Shown: positions 11,096-22,311, counted from the first letter of the stretch. The stretch: 64,000 nt of DNA from Carposina sasakii (GCA_014607495.2 CP053175.1:1488001-1552000), one strand, 5' to 3'. Program-made: numbers and translations. The notes: generated by a model not told the origin, from the sequence alone.

Positions 11096-11168
11096 TCACC
11101 CGAGTAGGAATCGAACCCACGACCACTGCAAACCGTGCCAGCCGCTATAACCACTAAGCCACCGGGTC
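11096..11168 (-). other. tRNA-like SINE segment (not a functional tRNA)
   Basis: 73 nt with a D-arm GCTTAGTGGTTATAGC and T-arm GTGGGTTCGATTCCTAC. The acceptor ends pair only partly and the anticodon stem does not form, so this reads as a pol III promoter-bearing SINE part. Confidence 0.6.
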
Positions 11169-11357
11169 AATTACTCGGATGACGAATTTTACCATCTCTT
11201 TTCTAAATTAAACGTTGTTAGACCAACTCTATTTTGTACTTCCTTCATAATATCAGACAACGTGCAACAACAACTTTGAGAGCTGTAGCTAACTTTAATA
11301 TCTTTTATAAGCTAGCTAGATTTTTTAGCTAGATGTTTTAAGAAATGAAAAAAATCT

Positions 11358-11430
11358 TCACCCGAGTGGGACTCGAACCCACGACCTCTCGCATTCCGTG
11401 CAGAGCTCTCACCAACTGAGCTACCGGGTC
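11358..11430 (-). other. tRNA-like SINE segment, second type
   Basis: 73 nt with a well-formed D-arm AGCTCAGTTGGTGAGAGCT and T-arm GTGGGTTCGAGTCCCAC. The anticodon stem is weak. It differs from the neighbouring unit in the anticodon half, so two different tRNA-like heads stand side by side. Confidence 0.6.
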
Positions 11431-11627
11431 AACTAATCGGATGACGAATTTGACCATCTCTTTTAAACTTTATATTCTTACATTACGTTTTTGGCAACGT
11501 TATTTTTTCATCCCGATAGCTATACACTAGCCAAATCTCGGTAAACAAAGCTGAATCCCTCAGCACAATGTTTAATTATGATACTACTACATTTATTAAC
11601 ATTAAAATACCTGATAAAATATATACA

Positions 11628-11866
11628 TATGCACACGGCTTCGTTCCCGACATGGAGTAGCCAGAACTGCAGCATCACAAATGACATCCACGCTTAGCAT
11701 ATACATATAATATTAGTATATAGGGATAAATGTAATTTATCAGCGACAAGTTGCTAGCTTTTCGCCTGAGAGAATGTCTCGAGTTCCATAATCGACTCTT
11801 ACGACATGCATGGAAGGAGATGCAGATAATGTATTCTAGTGAAGCCCCGCATCAGCACAGGCACAC
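11628..11866 (+). repeat. Family A, near full-length
   Basis: Order of landmarks: CACACGGCTTCGTTCCCGAC, ATGGAGTAGCCAGAACTGCA, GACAAGTTGCTAGCTTTTCG, CGACTCTTACGACATGCATG, GATGTATTCTAGTGAAGC and the CCCCGCATCAGCAC-like end. About 60 bp of unrelated AT-rich sequence enlarges the middle. Confidence 0.7.
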
Positions 11867-12148
11867 ATTATAGCAGGTACCAGATAAGCAAAAGCCAAGA
11901 AAATAAGACCTAAGTAACTTCTACAGCACCTTGTTAGGAAATAAAAATAAAATTTTATCTATGTTTCGCAGCAAAAGCACTCGGATAAATTATATTTTCT
12001 AGAAACTGGGCTCAATTGTCATTTCCTTTATTTTCACTCTAGTGCAGGTGAATAAATGCCAAGAGGGAAAATAAGGCCATTACTATTTTATTTTTATGCC
12101 ACTCTTATTTTATTTTTAATGTCATTCTAGCTATTACATTATTAATGT
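11867..12148. other. Stretch without recognised feature
   Basis: AT-rich with short internal repeats of CTTATTTTATTTTTA near 12090-12120. Nothing else seen. Confidence 0.5.
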
Positions 12149-12149
12149 T

Positions 12150-12417
12150 AAAAAACCGACCAAGTGCGAGTCGAGGACTCGCACTTGGCAGGTTTTGATT
12201 GCCTTGCGAGTGTTGAAAATTTACGAATGTTTGCGACATAAACGGCTGTATCTTTTGATTGCTTAGAAGTTTGATTTTTTTCACAGCTCCAAGGGACAGT
12301 AGACGCGTTCCCCAGAAAAAGGGTCTTGACGGACGGATGTACCGACGGACGGACGGACAACAAAGTGATCCTATAAGGGTTCCGTTTTTACCTTTCGAGG
12401 TACGGAACCCTAAAAAT
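12150..12417 (+). mobile_element. Insect repeat ending TACGGAACCCTAAAAA
   Basis: Begins AAAACCGACCAAGTGCGAGT-like, with a short inverted pair (AAGTGCGAGTC and GACTCGCACTT) around 12160-12187. It has a GACGGACG run at 12331-12356 and ends GGTACGGAACCCTAAAAA. This sequence type is widespread in arthropod genomes. I do not know its class. A fragment of the CTCGCACTTGGCAGGTTTT part recurs at 55171. Confidence 0.6.
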
Positions 12418-12439
12418 GGCTCTAACATTTATATCTACC

Positions 12440-12605
12440 ACATTAGCCTATTGCAGTCCACTGCTGGACGTAGGCCTTCCCCAGAGCACGCTACAAGGCT
12501 ACTGCCATAGGGGGTTTATGCCCATAGTCACCAGTTCACCACGCTGAGCAGGCGGATTGGTCATCGTAGTGTAATTTCAGACTATATTATCAACACGAGA
12601 GATAG
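12440..12605 (-). mobile_element. Family R element (reverse)
   Basis: GCCTATTGCAGTCCACTGCT, then GGACGTAGGCCTTCCCC, CATAGTCACCAGTTCACCAC and GTGTAATTTCAGACTATATT. Same order as 57790-57945 in reverse. Confidence 0.65.
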
Positions 12606-13267
12606 GTATTACTATGATTTGCAATAGTCAAGTTACGTAAATAAACCAAAAGACACTAAAAAACGAGAGACTATATCAAAGAAATACCCACCACCGAATG
12701 ATATATAAACGGTAAACCCACGAATACTATAGTATAGCTTTGAAACACTATTCAACGAACCAATAACAATATTTTATAGTACTGTCTTCTGAAAGGTGAT
12801 TATATGTATATAGGTATAGTTATATTTTATTCAGTAGATGCCTGTCAGCGAAACCACGTGATCGTTGTATATTTTTTTAAATATCAATTTATTATTCAAT
12901 CAAATATCTGCAGTCCATTTCAAAGATTAACTTGTTAATATAACTTTTATTAAAGCTCTATTTGCAAAGTCATATTCCAAAATCACAGTAAAAAATTTCT
13001 AGTTATACAAATAGCATACGATTTTTGTTTGTAAATATCAGCTAATCTGTTTTAACAATAAAGTTCAACGGATTTTCCCTAAACTATCAATATAAATATT
13101 GCAGTTACATAGAAACTAGCGCTTTTGACAAGTATAAATGCTAAATATAGCATGATAAGCCGCAGACGGCACGCGTCTCTGTGGAAATGCCGAATTAAAG
13201 AATGCTTGAACTTATAAACCTGTAGACTGGAAGGATCTCGTTCTCACTTGGGGAAATTGTCTATGAC
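12606..13267. other. Stretch without recognised feature
   Basis: AT-rich sequence. No ORF above background and no repeat shared within the window. Confidence 0.5.
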
Positions 13268-13440
13268 ATACATACATATACACACGGCTGTGTTTTCGAA
13301 ATGGGGAAGCCAGAACTGCAGGGTTATAAGGAGATCCTCGCTCAGGAATGTCCCCGCTATGCTAAACAGACGTAAATTATCAGTGATAAGTTGCTAGCTT
13401 AACGACTGAGAGAATGCCCGAGTTTCTAAAGCAACTCTTA
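13268..13440 (+). repeat. Family A copy
   Basis: ACACACGGCTGTGTTTTCGA, GAAGCCAGAACTGCAGGGTT, TGCTAAACAGACGTAAATTA and GATAAGTTGCTAGCTTAACG. The 3' part after CTCTTACAAC is lost. A further 5' fragment lies at 13537-13577. Confidence 0.65.
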
Positions 13441-13536
13441 CAACAAGATAATTATTAATAGGAATATTTTATTATCGGCGTCTGTTGTCTTCCTTCTATT
13501 ACTTACGTATGTCCGAGAACTTATAAAGTACATACA

Positions 13537-13577
13537 TGCACGGCTATGTTCCCGAAATGGGGTAGCCAGAATTTACA
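13537..13577 (+). repeat. Family A 5' fragment
   Basis: TGCACGGCTATGTTCCCGAA and ATGGGGTAGCCAGAATTT. Confidence 0.55.
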
Positions 13578-13897
13578 AAATGACGGGCGTCCTTTATCTT
13601 ATTTCTATTACGTATGTCTGAAAACTTATAAAATATCGGGCTATTCCCATTTACGTGGCGTCTCACGGTCTCAAGTCCAAGCAGGAATGTTACGTAATGA
13701 TGTATCGTAAACATAGACCCGTTGACAGCTAGGATGGATGACTCACGGTTATTCTTATAGCGGAGTAACGGAATAGCATTAGGGTGTGTCAAAAGTTGAT
13801 GTTTTAGTTTAGCGACACACCTGTGGTGCGTAAGTAAAGTACGGTCGGTACTAAGAGATATTGCGTAGAGAGCTTTTCACCAAATAGTTCCTTAGTT
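13578..13897. other. Stretch without recognised gene
   Basis: An 82-codon minus frame (13544-13792) partly overlaps the family A fragment and has no domain. TTTTCACCAAATAGTTCCTT at 13876 is a family H remnant. Confidence 0.4.
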
Positions 13898-13989
13898 GAC
13901 GGCCGATTGGTGTACCTAGTTGTAGGGTTCGAGTCCCGGTATGTGCAAACACTAATCTAATGAATATCGATGTTTGTTTCCGAGTCACT
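13898..13989 (+). mobile_element. SINE family F head, internally deleted
   Basis: GACGGCCGATTGGTGTACCT carries the A-box and GGGTTCGAGTCCCGGTATGT the B-box; the stretch between them is deleted compared with 42654-42729. The body start ATCGATGTTTGTTTCCGAGT follows. Confidence 0.65.
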
Positions 13990-13999
13990 ACTCTTCTAG

Positions 14000-14245
14000 T
14001 ACGTCATGATCTTCCTGCTCTGTTCCCATTTATTTGGGGTTGGCGCAGTACGTACTTTTCTTCCGTTCATCCCTATTATCCGTCATCTCATTGCTCACTC
14101 CCAGCACACGCATATCCTCTCTCACACAGTCCATCCAACATTTCTTTGGTCTACCTCTTCCTTTATATCCATCCACATTCATGCACAACGCTCTCTGTAA
14201 AATATGCCTTTCGTCCCGTCACTTTACATGCCCGTACCAAGACAG
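14000..14245 (-). pseudogene. RTE-type reverse transcriptase C-terminus, fragment 2
   Basis: On the minus strand a frame can be read with GRGRPKKCWMDCVRED, then MTDNRDERKKS, YCANPK and a stop. This is the conserved basic and W-x-D segment that closes RTE-clade reverse transcriptases. Only about 60 codons remain and the upstream domains are missing. It sits directly after a SINE F head and is the paralogue of 10075-10320. The plus-strand frames here are shadows. Confidence 0.65.
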
Positions 14246-14267
14246 ACTCTCTAGTGCGTATCTGTGT

Positions 14268-14305
14268 TAATGCATACAAAAAATGTCAGTTCCGAAATCA
14301 GAGAC
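14268..14305 (+). repeat. Family H terminal fragment
   Basis: TGCATACAAAAAATGTCAGT then TCCGAAATCAGAGACAGATG, as at 22536. Confidence 0.55.
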
Positions 14306-15026
14306 AGATGTAAAAGATAGAGAGCGAAAAAACAAATAGTCCAAAATAATACTTCAAAACATGTTCTTTCTAGTTTTCCACGAAAGTAATTGCTTAATAT
14401 TGTTTTATGAAATAGTTGGCCATTTATTTTACACTTTACTTATACTCGTACCTAGTCTATTATCCAAAACCCGATCTAATCTAAAACTCCGTCTATCTAT
14501 CGAGAAAAACCGATCATTAATCCAACTCCTAGGTTTATCCTACGATTAAGAATATAATCGATAATACGATAAAAGGAACAGTGAGCGTAGGTCTACTCTG
14601 GAAAACCGATAGCGATCGAGTATCGATGCAAATATGGTAAATTTTTAAAATACCATTAATATTCTCAAATTTAACGTACAAAAAAGGTCCAGAAATTATA
14701 ATAAACAAATCGCCTGAAATTTAATATAAATATAGAAAAATAATTCGTTACGGTAACTGATTGGACAGACAACGTAGAGCTAAAACTAATGGGCCCAGCC
14801 ATATAGGCGTATGAAATTTTACATGTAGTATGTTCCATAAACTCGTGGTCGGCTAGTTTCATATATTTCCGCAATAGTAGTTTTATTTACCGAGCCCGTA
14901 AAGACACTGTTACTTTTTATTGTGTTTTCTGCTGATTTTTATCACCACTGTAATTCAATACAGTAAGTTTTATGCTTTGGTACTAAAATAGTAATTGATT
15001 TTCCTAAATACTCTATATAACGAAAC
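14306..15026. other. Stretch without recognised gene
   Basis: Small frames at 14361 (plus) and 14671 (minus) have no motif. AT-rich. Confidence 0.45.
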
Positions 15027-15112
15027 GTACTAGACGTGGCTGTGCTATCTCCTTTATGATCCTGCAGTTCTCGCTGCCCCAATTCGAGAACACAGCCGTG
15101 TGTATAGTATGT
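15027..15112 (-). repeat. Family A fragment
   Basis: TAGACGTGGCTGTGCTATCT, then TATGATCCTGCAGTTCTCGC and GAGAACACAGCCGTGTGT. Confidence 0.6.
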
Positions 15113-15177
15113 ATCGTACTCGTATGACTGAAGTTTCTGTATACTTATTTATGTATTTATTCACCTTAAACAAAGGT

Positions 15178-15255
15178 ATCACTCACGACATAAGACCTTA
15201 TGTAGTTTAGTGTGGGACTAGGCTATTGTAATGTAAAGTGGGTGAATATTTAAGT
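15178..15255 (+). mobile_element. SINE family F body fragment
   Basis: TCACTCACGACATAAGACCT, then TAGTGTGGGACTAGGCTATT and GTGGGTGAATATTTA. Confidence 0.55.
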
Positions 15256-15789
15256 TTATACGTAGACCACCCAAACTCATAAATTCTGCGTCTCCACAAG
15301 TGACAAATGTCGCACGATCGCTATCGCATTGCGACCGCCCCGCAGAATAGCCCCGCAGGATGCGCTAAGTGAAAAAGAATGCGACGCGTCGACACCGAGC
15401 GATTTATTAGCCCGGGATTAACCTGTGAGTTGTGGAACTCGGCGCTTGGCGATTGAAAAACGTTTAGTTAATACGTCTATGGTTTTTGTTTAGCTAAATA
15501 AAATAAGCTGCAGCTGCTTAAGCTTAAATTATTAGCTTCATAACATAGTATAAAATAAAGTTACTTCCCGTTGTCTGTCTGTCCCTATGTATCCTTAGAT
15601 CTTTTAAACTATGAAACGGATTTCGATGCGGTTTTTTTAAACAGGGTGTTTCAAGAGGAAGGTTTATATAGTATCAGCATGGTACACTTGCGAAGCCCGG
15701 GTGGCTCGTAAATTATATACTTAAGTAATTTTATTTTTTTTATTATCATTTCCGGGATTAACCTGTAAGATGTAGAACTTAGCGCTTGG
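15256..15789. other. Decayed repeat sequence
   Basis: TTACTTCCCGTTGTCTGTCT and GAAACGGATTTCGATGCGG (15561-15634) resemble a common lepidopteran LINE or Helitron segment. CGGGATTAACCTGTRAG-TGTRGAACT is repeated at 15413 and 15752. Not delimitable. Confidence 0.35.
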
Positions 15790-15895
15790 CCATTGTTACA
15801 AAAATTACCAAAATTAAGAATATCATGAAAGTAGACGAAGCGAAAGAGGTGTGTCAGGATCGTAGCAAGTGGAAATTCGTGATAAATCTATTATA
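15790..15895 (+). pseudogene. RTE-like LINE C-terminal fragment
   Basis: A plus frame reads NIMKVDEAKEVCQDRSKW followed shortly by stops. It is the same peptide segment as in the longer fragment at 33978-34187 (minus). 5' truncated. Confidence 0.55.
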
Positions 15896-15999
15896 ATAAC
15901 AATAAATAAATAAATAAAATAAATGATCTCTACCTACCCCGCTGGAAATGAGGCGTGATTTAAAGTATGTAGGTACCTCTATGTACGCATTTTTCATTT

Positions 16000-16500
16000 C
16001 ATAATTCATTTATTCAATTAACAATAAACATTGTGTTTGAAATCACATAAAAAAATAGGTACCTACACGTAAATTTATAAAAACGTTAAACAATCACAAA
16101 CATGCGCAAATCAATTCTATAAGTATGTCAAGTATTATAAGTAGTATGTTAAATATAATATAGGTATAATATGTCAGACTTATTTAATATATTATTGTGG
16201 AAGTAATCTTAAGTGCCAAATATATCTATTTCATGCGTTTCAAATAATCATATAATGATTATTATAGACTAACATTTATCTAATAACAATTTCTTAAGTC
16301 TTGATTTAAATATATTTACATTACTAATACTCTTCAATTCAGAAGGTAAACTGTTAAATAGTAACACTGACTGATTTCGTGAACAGTGGGCAACAACCCT
16401 CAAAAGTGTGTTTTTCACAACAAAACAAGCTTTCTTACAATCCAAGTACATAAACCTGACTTAATCACGTTCTAGAACTAACCCCTCATACCAAAGGGCA
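16000..16500 (-). mobile_element. 5'-truncated non-LTR retrotransposon (CR1/Jockey-like)
   Basis: Minus-strand coding remnant at 16451-16269 followed by an AT-rich 3' untranslated segment. The 3' boundary is uncertain, near 16000. Confidence 0.5.
16269..16451 (-). pseudogene. Non-LTR reverse transcriptase C-terminus
   Basis: The 60 residues include SRNQSVLLFNSLPSELKSIS and NVNIFKSRLKKLLLD. The pattern (aromatic, N-S-L-P, then I-x-x-F-K-x-R-L-K) closes many CR1/Jockey-type reverse transcriptases just before the stop. The frame ends at a natural stop. The 5' part is lost, and an in-frame stop lies upstream near 16460. The same type of ending is at 51685-51870. Confidence 0.6.
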
Positions 16501-16631
16501 AGAGAGCCGAGGGTCGCAAAAATGAAGGCATTAAAAATTAAACCCTAAGGGAAGCGCCCCAACCTCGCCTCGACCTGAAAATTTTAACTTAATTACATCG
16601 TTTCAGTGCACATAGTGTATTAGATGCGGAT

Positions 16632-16832
16632 TCCTTGATATAAATAACTACATCTACTAGTCCTGAAAACCCCCGGAGCCTTGTGGCGTGCTCTTCCTTG
16701 ATATAAATGAAGACGAACTACATCTAGCTGCTTCTCCTAGTCGTAAAGACTGAAAACCCCCTACGGCAGTAGCCTCGTGGCGTGCCCTGGGGGAGGCCTA
16801 CGTCCAGCAGTGGAGTGCAATAGGCTGAAGAC
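16632..16832 (+). mobile_element. Family R 3' part with internal duplication
   Basis: TTCCTTGATATAAAT through GAAAACCCCC and GCCTTGTGGCGTGCTC appears at 16632-16689 and again, modified, at 16690-16785. The second copy goes on to the RTE tail GAGGCCTACGTCCAGCAGTG and ATAGGCTGAAGACGACGAC. Confidence 0.6.
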
Positions 16833-16989
16833 GACGACTAGTCCTGTACTTTGCATACATCAGCTGCTTGGGAAGAACTGAGAAGAAACCCACCAGGGAA
16901 AATGTTCTATTAAACAATGGAAATTATGTACATCATTAACATGTTTAATAACTCGTAAAGTATTCTCATTCTCAATATATTAAACGGAC

Positions 16990-17450
16990 TAAAGGACATC
17001 CCACAGCCACGTTTAGCAAAGCGGGTAGGTAAATTATCAATGATAAGTTGCTAGCTTAGGCGCCGTCTCCACGAGCGAGTGAATCGCGGCGATATTATTT
17101 CGGCGATGCGACGAGTGGCAATGTGCGCGCGTAACGTCGTCATATCGCCGCTACTGGTGGTGCTCTCGCAGCGAGCGCGCGTCGGGCGCGATGTGAAACG
17201 CGTCATTCACTCTTTTAACAAAAGCACATCGTCAAGGAAATGCGGCGATTCCGTTACGAGTCGTCGCGGTCACGCTGTGATGCCATAACGAGTCGTGACG
17301 ATACGCTGGCGGACTCGCCGCTATTCTCTCGCTCGTGGAGATGGTCCCTTATCGTCTGAGAAAATGCCCTAGTTCCTTAGTCGACTCTTACGACATGCAC
17401 GGAAGGAGATGCAGCTGATGTATTCTAGTACAGCCCCGCATCAGAACAGG
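16990..17450 (+). repeat. Family A interrupted by a MITE
   Basis: CCCACAGCCACGTTTAGCAA and GATAAGTTGCTAGCTTA lie left of the insertion. CGTCTGAGAAAATGCCC, CGACTCTTACGACATGCACG and GATGTATTCTAGTACAGCCC lie right of it. Confidence 0.7.
17059..17348. mobile_element. PIF/Harbinger-like MITE (290 bp)
   Basis: Ends GGCGCCGTCTCCACGAGCGA and, inverted, GGGACCATCTCCACGAGCGA. Target duplication TTA at 17056-17058 and 17349-17351. A 3-bp TWA duplication with G-rich termini is the known signature of PIF/Harbinger elements. It is strikingly GC-rich against its surroundings, which creates an accidental 69-codon frame at 17079. It carries no transposase, so it must have been moved in trans. Confidence 0.8.
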
Positions 17451-17544
17451 AGATAAGGCATACGTATAGATAGAGGTCCGACAATAATTTAGGAAGAACA
17501 TAAGTTACCGTATATATTAAATCCGATTCGTTACCGGTCGCTAA

Positions 17545-17690
17545 GTTCATGTATTTGTGCCCCAAAAGCGGCGGTAAGCTCATCCCTTACCACATGGTAC
17601 TTAATAGACTAACTGGTGTAATTTGTACAATTCTGCCGACCTCATTGGGGGATAATAGGGATGACTATGTATGTACCTATATGTATTACA
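17545..17690 (+). repeat. Family B (copy 2)
   Basis: GTGCCCCAAAAGCGGCGGTA, ACATGGTACTTAATAGACTA, AATTCTGCCGACCTCATTGG and GGATGACTATGTATG. Confidence 0.55.
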
Positions 17691-18507
17691 TGGCGTCAGT
17701 TACCTTCACAATAGAAAAAAACCATCATCCTTTTAAAGAAGACATGGTTTAATTGCCCGCCCAACTCACGTATCTCTAACAGTTTAAAATTCGAAGTCGC
17801 GCTAAAATTAAAAACGTTCCGTTCCACGCACTGACCCGACAGGTCATGTTTTCCAGATTCCTTTGAATTTGCCTAACAAAAGGGCGGGGAAGCCTATTTC
17901 AAATGCATAACGTTTCCGCTCCTCCACGGAGCAGGCAAATCGTGCTTTCAACTACTTTTCATAGGGACTCGTGATCATGAAGGAAGGACATAGGGGAGGT
18001 GGCCTAACAAGGTGATACTTATAAGCCTTGTGTGTAGTTATGCATCCGTTAAATATATCAAATTCATGTCTCAATATACCTATTCGAATATCTATCAAAT
18101 TAAATATTGATTAGCCTAAAAAATGCTTAACCTTTTTTAAACTTCAGCTTAAGGACTATTTCAAAATATTACAACTATTACAAAACAGACTACAAACGAC
18201 GTATGGTCTTGATAGTTGACCAATAGTAGCGGATAATTTTGCTTTACCTAGACCATATTGACTACGACTATCGCATATCCTTTTTGTGTCTCCTCCATAT
18301 CACAGTGTGGTTGAATTTTTATGTGCAATTTTTTTAAATACATGCGTTGCAAACGCTTTTTAAAAGTTGAACCTTTTCCGAGGAGAGATGGGCATTTTAT
18401 TTTATTTATATGCAAATTTTAATGGCTTTCGAATTGACTGTTAAGATTCATTCCGGGAGCTTTTAATGGATACAAAGCGGCGGCGGCGGCGGGTGGATTT
18501 CGTATCT
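17691..18507. other. Stretch without recognised feature
   Basis: AT-rich apart from a GGC run near 18479-18492. No coding region seen. Confidence 0.5.
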
Positions 18508-18740
18508 TCCTACTAATATTATAAACGCGAAAGTTTGCGACGTATGTAAGTATTTTTGTTGCTCTTTCACGCAAAAACTACTGAATAAATCTTGATGAAA
18601 CTTCACAATAATATAGCTTACATTTTAGAATAACACATAGGCTACTTTTAATCCCGGGAAAATATTTTTAAGCCGGATAATTTCGACACTTGTTTTTTCT
18701 GCAGTCCACAGGGAAGGAGTTGTGGGCGTCCACTTACTTA
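18508..18740 (+). mobile_element. Helitron, near full-length
   Basis: Starts TCCTACTAATATTATAAACG after a T, contains ATAACACATAGGCTACTTTT and CTGCAGTCCACAGG, and ends GGGCGTCCACTTA, a decayed CTAG terminus. No RepHel coding capacity. Confidence 0.65.
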
Positions 18741-20335
18741 GGAGTAACAAAAGGGTCATGTTTAATCGAAATGCTAGCCCACTATGAAGAACCTACAAAA
18801 TTTTAGTTCAAAGAATCTGGGATGAATATTCCAGAGTTGTTTAGTGTTCTCTATAATATAGTAGGCTATAATCATTGAATTTCGCTAAATCTACAACATA
18901 CGGTCCATGGAGAAGGTATAAAAGAGGAGGTGGGACTAATAATAATAAATTAATTAATTAAAATTAACTGTGGGACTATGAACTGAGTCGTGTGGCCATG
19001 ACGTCATGATAGAGGCGGAGCTTCAGGGCCAATGTGTGTGACGCAGTAGCTGTAACCACACGCTTGTGCAAGTAGTTTGGCTAGTCACTATAAGGTGGTT
19101 TCTATGTAAATGGGCAGGGCTACAGTGTTAGGATGCTCCCCTCGTCCCATACTTCAACCCCGCTCAGCGGCACTATTTTTGTATGAAAATATACTTAGCC
19201 GCTACTCCTCTTTTATTTGTTCTCCACCTATTTCTAAAAACATAATACACAACTAATATAAGTAAGCATGAATAAACAGGTAAGCTCTGCTAAGGCTGTA
19301 GAATTACTCGGTAAATAATGAAGTAGACGCTCTGTACCGATTTCTTTGCTCGCCTGGGTCGCGGGAATTATGTATTAGGGTGCTGGGAAGAATCGGGGTT
19401 CCGTGGGAATAATTAGCTGTGTTGCCAGATTTGATTAATTTATTATTATTTGGTCAATTGAAGAACTATAAAGAAATCGTGTTATCTATATAGATATTAC
19501 TATGTGAAGCGAAACCTTTGTACCAGTAGTGCCTACACCTTTTTCAGGAAATTGCGCGAATGGATTATCGCAAAGCTTGACACAGTTAAAAGTTAATGTG
19601 GAGAAAAAAATACATACAATACGCAGGTAAAGTCAAGACCTTTCCAAGGCTCATAAACGTCGAGAAGTTTCCCTGGAACTTGATTCTTTGCTAAGAGCTC
19701 TTGGTAAAGCTATGGCAGCGGATAGCGGACCCATTACATAGCGGCTGTATGATAAGAAATTCTTTACATGACGGCACCGTAAACAAGACTGCTTTTTGCG
19801 AGCGGCCGCTATTCTAGGAAACCATTTCTTAAGCTAACTGGACGCTTTCAGACTTTGCTTTCAACGAGCCGAAAGAAAGCAAGTCGAATTTCCTTACATT
19901 TTTTACCCAAAAAAATATTTGACAAAGGCAACTTTACCTACTATACATCCGCTGCTTATTTCGTCATAAAATAACAGTAAAAAGTTTCCCGCTTTTCCAC
20001 TAGATGGCGCTGTTCTAGCCCGGCCGCTGCTCTAAGCACATTAACCTCACCATTAGGCAGGCACCCACCCCTACTACGTGTGTTCTATGAATTTTTAAAT
20101 CTCACTTGGAACTAGTTAAAAGCGTCCCACTAACTATCCGAGGGTTTAGTGTGACTTTTTAAATTGAACTAGTTCGCGTTAAAGTTTAGTACTTTTAGTA
20201 GCCGACCAATCAGGTACTGCCGTCGTATTCATTTTATTTAATCATGAATAATCACGATGACATTACGTTATAATGTGATTGGTTGGCCGTGAAACGTGAA
20301 CGCGATCGAGTTTTAATTGAAAACTCATACTAACT
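18741..20335. other. Long stretch without recognised gene
   Basis: A decayed family P segment may lie at 18775-18905 (TAGCCCACTATGAAGAACCT). TGACGTCA occurs near 18999. Otherwise AT-rich with no supported feature. Confidence 0.4.
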
Positions 20336-20840
20336 TATCTATCTTCTATCTATATCTTCTTCTATATATATAATAAAAATATAACGGATCGCTGTCTGTA
20401 GGTACATGGAATATATATGAGACCTTTATCAACGCAATAGTACCCAAAAGAATGATTTTTGGAAAAATTGTCTGTTTGTGTTTGTCAGAAACAGCGTTTG
20501 TGAATACTCGTATATTGTGACGTCCCACTTAACTAATCTCGGGAAAATGTTTTTAGATAATTTCAAATTTTGTTTTTTCTGTACAGCCAATGGCGTCCAC
20601 CGATTTTGATGTAGTTTGCAGGAATACTCGTATATTGTGACAGGTCCCACTTAACATATTTGTATTTATATAGGCTACTTTTTACTAGTAAAGAGAATAA
20701 ATGCCCGGGTAAACTAATATAAAAATGTTTTTATCCCGGATAATTTCAACATTTTGTATATTTTTTCTGTAGTCCACGTAAAATACAATTCACCCCGGCT
20801 AAAAAACTAAAACAGAGTCATGGCGTCCATTGTCTTGTGT
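20336..20840 (+). mobile_element. Rearranged Helitron remnants with a local direct repeat
   Basis: CTATATATATAATAAAAATA resembles the 5' end of the Helitron type at 43616. GTTTTTATCCCGGATAATTT and a variant of CTGCAGTCCACG follow. GAATACTCGTATATTGTGAC occurs at 20502 and again at 20622, indicating an internal duplication of about 120 bp. Confidence 0.45.
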
Positions 20841-21834
20841 TTCCTAGCTATACCCTATTACTATTAAAACTGGTAGGTATGTGCCTACCACCGGGCCTTA
20901 GAAAATTGGAATCTACATACGGCGTGCTGCTGTCTTCGCTAACCCAGAGAGTGGTGGTAAAAGGTTTGAATCCAAATCTTATTCTGCTCTGATGACTCAA
21001 TATTTATTAATGATTGCGGTCAAACGCGATGGAATTGAGGAACTACAGTCGCTCACACATTACATACACGATGCTTCATCTTACAATGCGCAGAAGGTTG
21101 ATACATAGCTACTACCATGGAACTACATACCTACTAGATTTTAATAAGTTAATGTACGAGTACAATGTTTCGCTAAAACCTCATGGCAATATCAGACGTC
21201 AGAATTATTGTCTATTCAGAAAAACTAATAATTAAATACATATTTGTATTTAGGTTTTCTATAGTTTGGCATACAAATGAATGCGATCTCCTGGAGCTAG
21301 TAAAGAGAATAAATGCCATCTAGTGACCATAATAGGTAAACTCTATTGCTATAGAATCCTTCGTAGTCTTGTCATTGCATCAGTTCAAAACACCGCTGCC
21401 CAACGGATAGTGAACAGGCAGCTTTAGCCTTATTTCCCCTATTTCTAGGTAATCAAAATTACATTCTATTCTTGCAACGTTTAGGTATGTATTTGCTTTG
21501 TGTTTTCATGCGGAGAACCAGGTTTCTTGGCAGAAGAAATTAGGCTTTATTTCTCTTGGGACTGGGTAGATATTTGTTAGGTTGGTTGAGAATTCGATGT
21601 TAAATTTTTGACGAAGACGGCTAGTATCGATTCTAAACGATATATCGGTCAGGGGTGGTCGGGTGGGGGTGTAAATTAATAAACATTTTGTGTATATGGT
21701 CATTATCTGTTTTACACCGATGTAACATCTATTTTTAAATCTAATACTTCACTTACACCTCAGAAATTGTAATATTAACTTTTTCATATGTAGGTATGCT
21801 AAAAATTATTTTAATTTAGTTATTTAAACGTACA
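20841..21834. other. Stretch without recognised gene
   Basis: CTAGTAAAGAGAATAAATGC at 21297 repeats the same 20-mer at 20685. A 73-codon plus frame (21014) and a 65-codon minus frame (21506) show no domain. Confidence 0.4.
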
Positions 21835-21912
21835 CAGTCGTGTTTGTATGCTGTGTTCTCAAAAATGAGGTAGCCAGAACTGTAGGATCACGATGGAGAT
21901 CATACATCCACT
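21835..21912 (+). repeat. Family A 5' fragment
   Basis: TGCTGTGTTCTCAAAAATGA, GGTAGCCAGAACTGTAGGAT and ATGGAGATCATACATCCAC. Confidence 0.55.
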
Positions 21913-22185
21913 ATTTAAACACTTACAGAAAATACACTCTCAACTTATAAAAATAATATTTTTACGATATAAGAAACTCAAAAGTATAAGTATCCACACA
22001 ACTTAACTTGAGTATATCAAAAAGTTCAAAATACGAAAAATACTCCTTAAATAGGAGAAATATATCTAAAGAACAAACAAAAATCTTTTATACGTACATA
22101 AATCTTCTTACTCAAGTTGTCTTTAAGTATATTATGCTATTTTGAAGTCTTACCTGAAACAAGAAATACAAACAATATTTATATT

Positions 22186-22274
22186 AAAGTTTCTCTCAAA
22201 AAAGTTCAATTAACTGATCAACCCTAATAGAGAGTCGCAAGTGATTCAACAGCAATGTCTCACACAATAACCAA
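22186..22274 (+). repeat. Left arm of an 89-bp inverted repeat
   Basis: AAAGTTTCTCTCAAAAAAGT through CTCACACAATAACCAA. The reverse complement is at 24475-24563 with a single mismatch. Confidence 0.9.
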
Positions 22275-22311
22275 AGTCTCTCAAGTCAAAAGTCTTGTGT
22301 TAATGCGAGAC

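Larger units (their letters stand above)
11069..11600 (-). mobile_element. Tandem tRNA-containing SINE-like elements
   Basis: On the minus strand a conserved ~150-bp segment (11440-11590; ATTGTGCTGAGGGATTCAGC, AGCTATCGGGATGAAAAAAT) is followed by a tRNA-like unit at 11430-11358, then a second tRNA-like unit at 11168-11096 and the tail TTTTCTTTATTAATAATTTT. The same order (body, tRNA-like unit, tail) recurs at 46175-46445 and 40950-41215. Here the element is doubled, with two different tRNA-like heads. Confidence 0.65.

Noticed and set aside
17079..17288. 69-codon plus frame
   Set aside because: It lies wholly in a GC-rich MITE with inverted ends and a TTA duplication.
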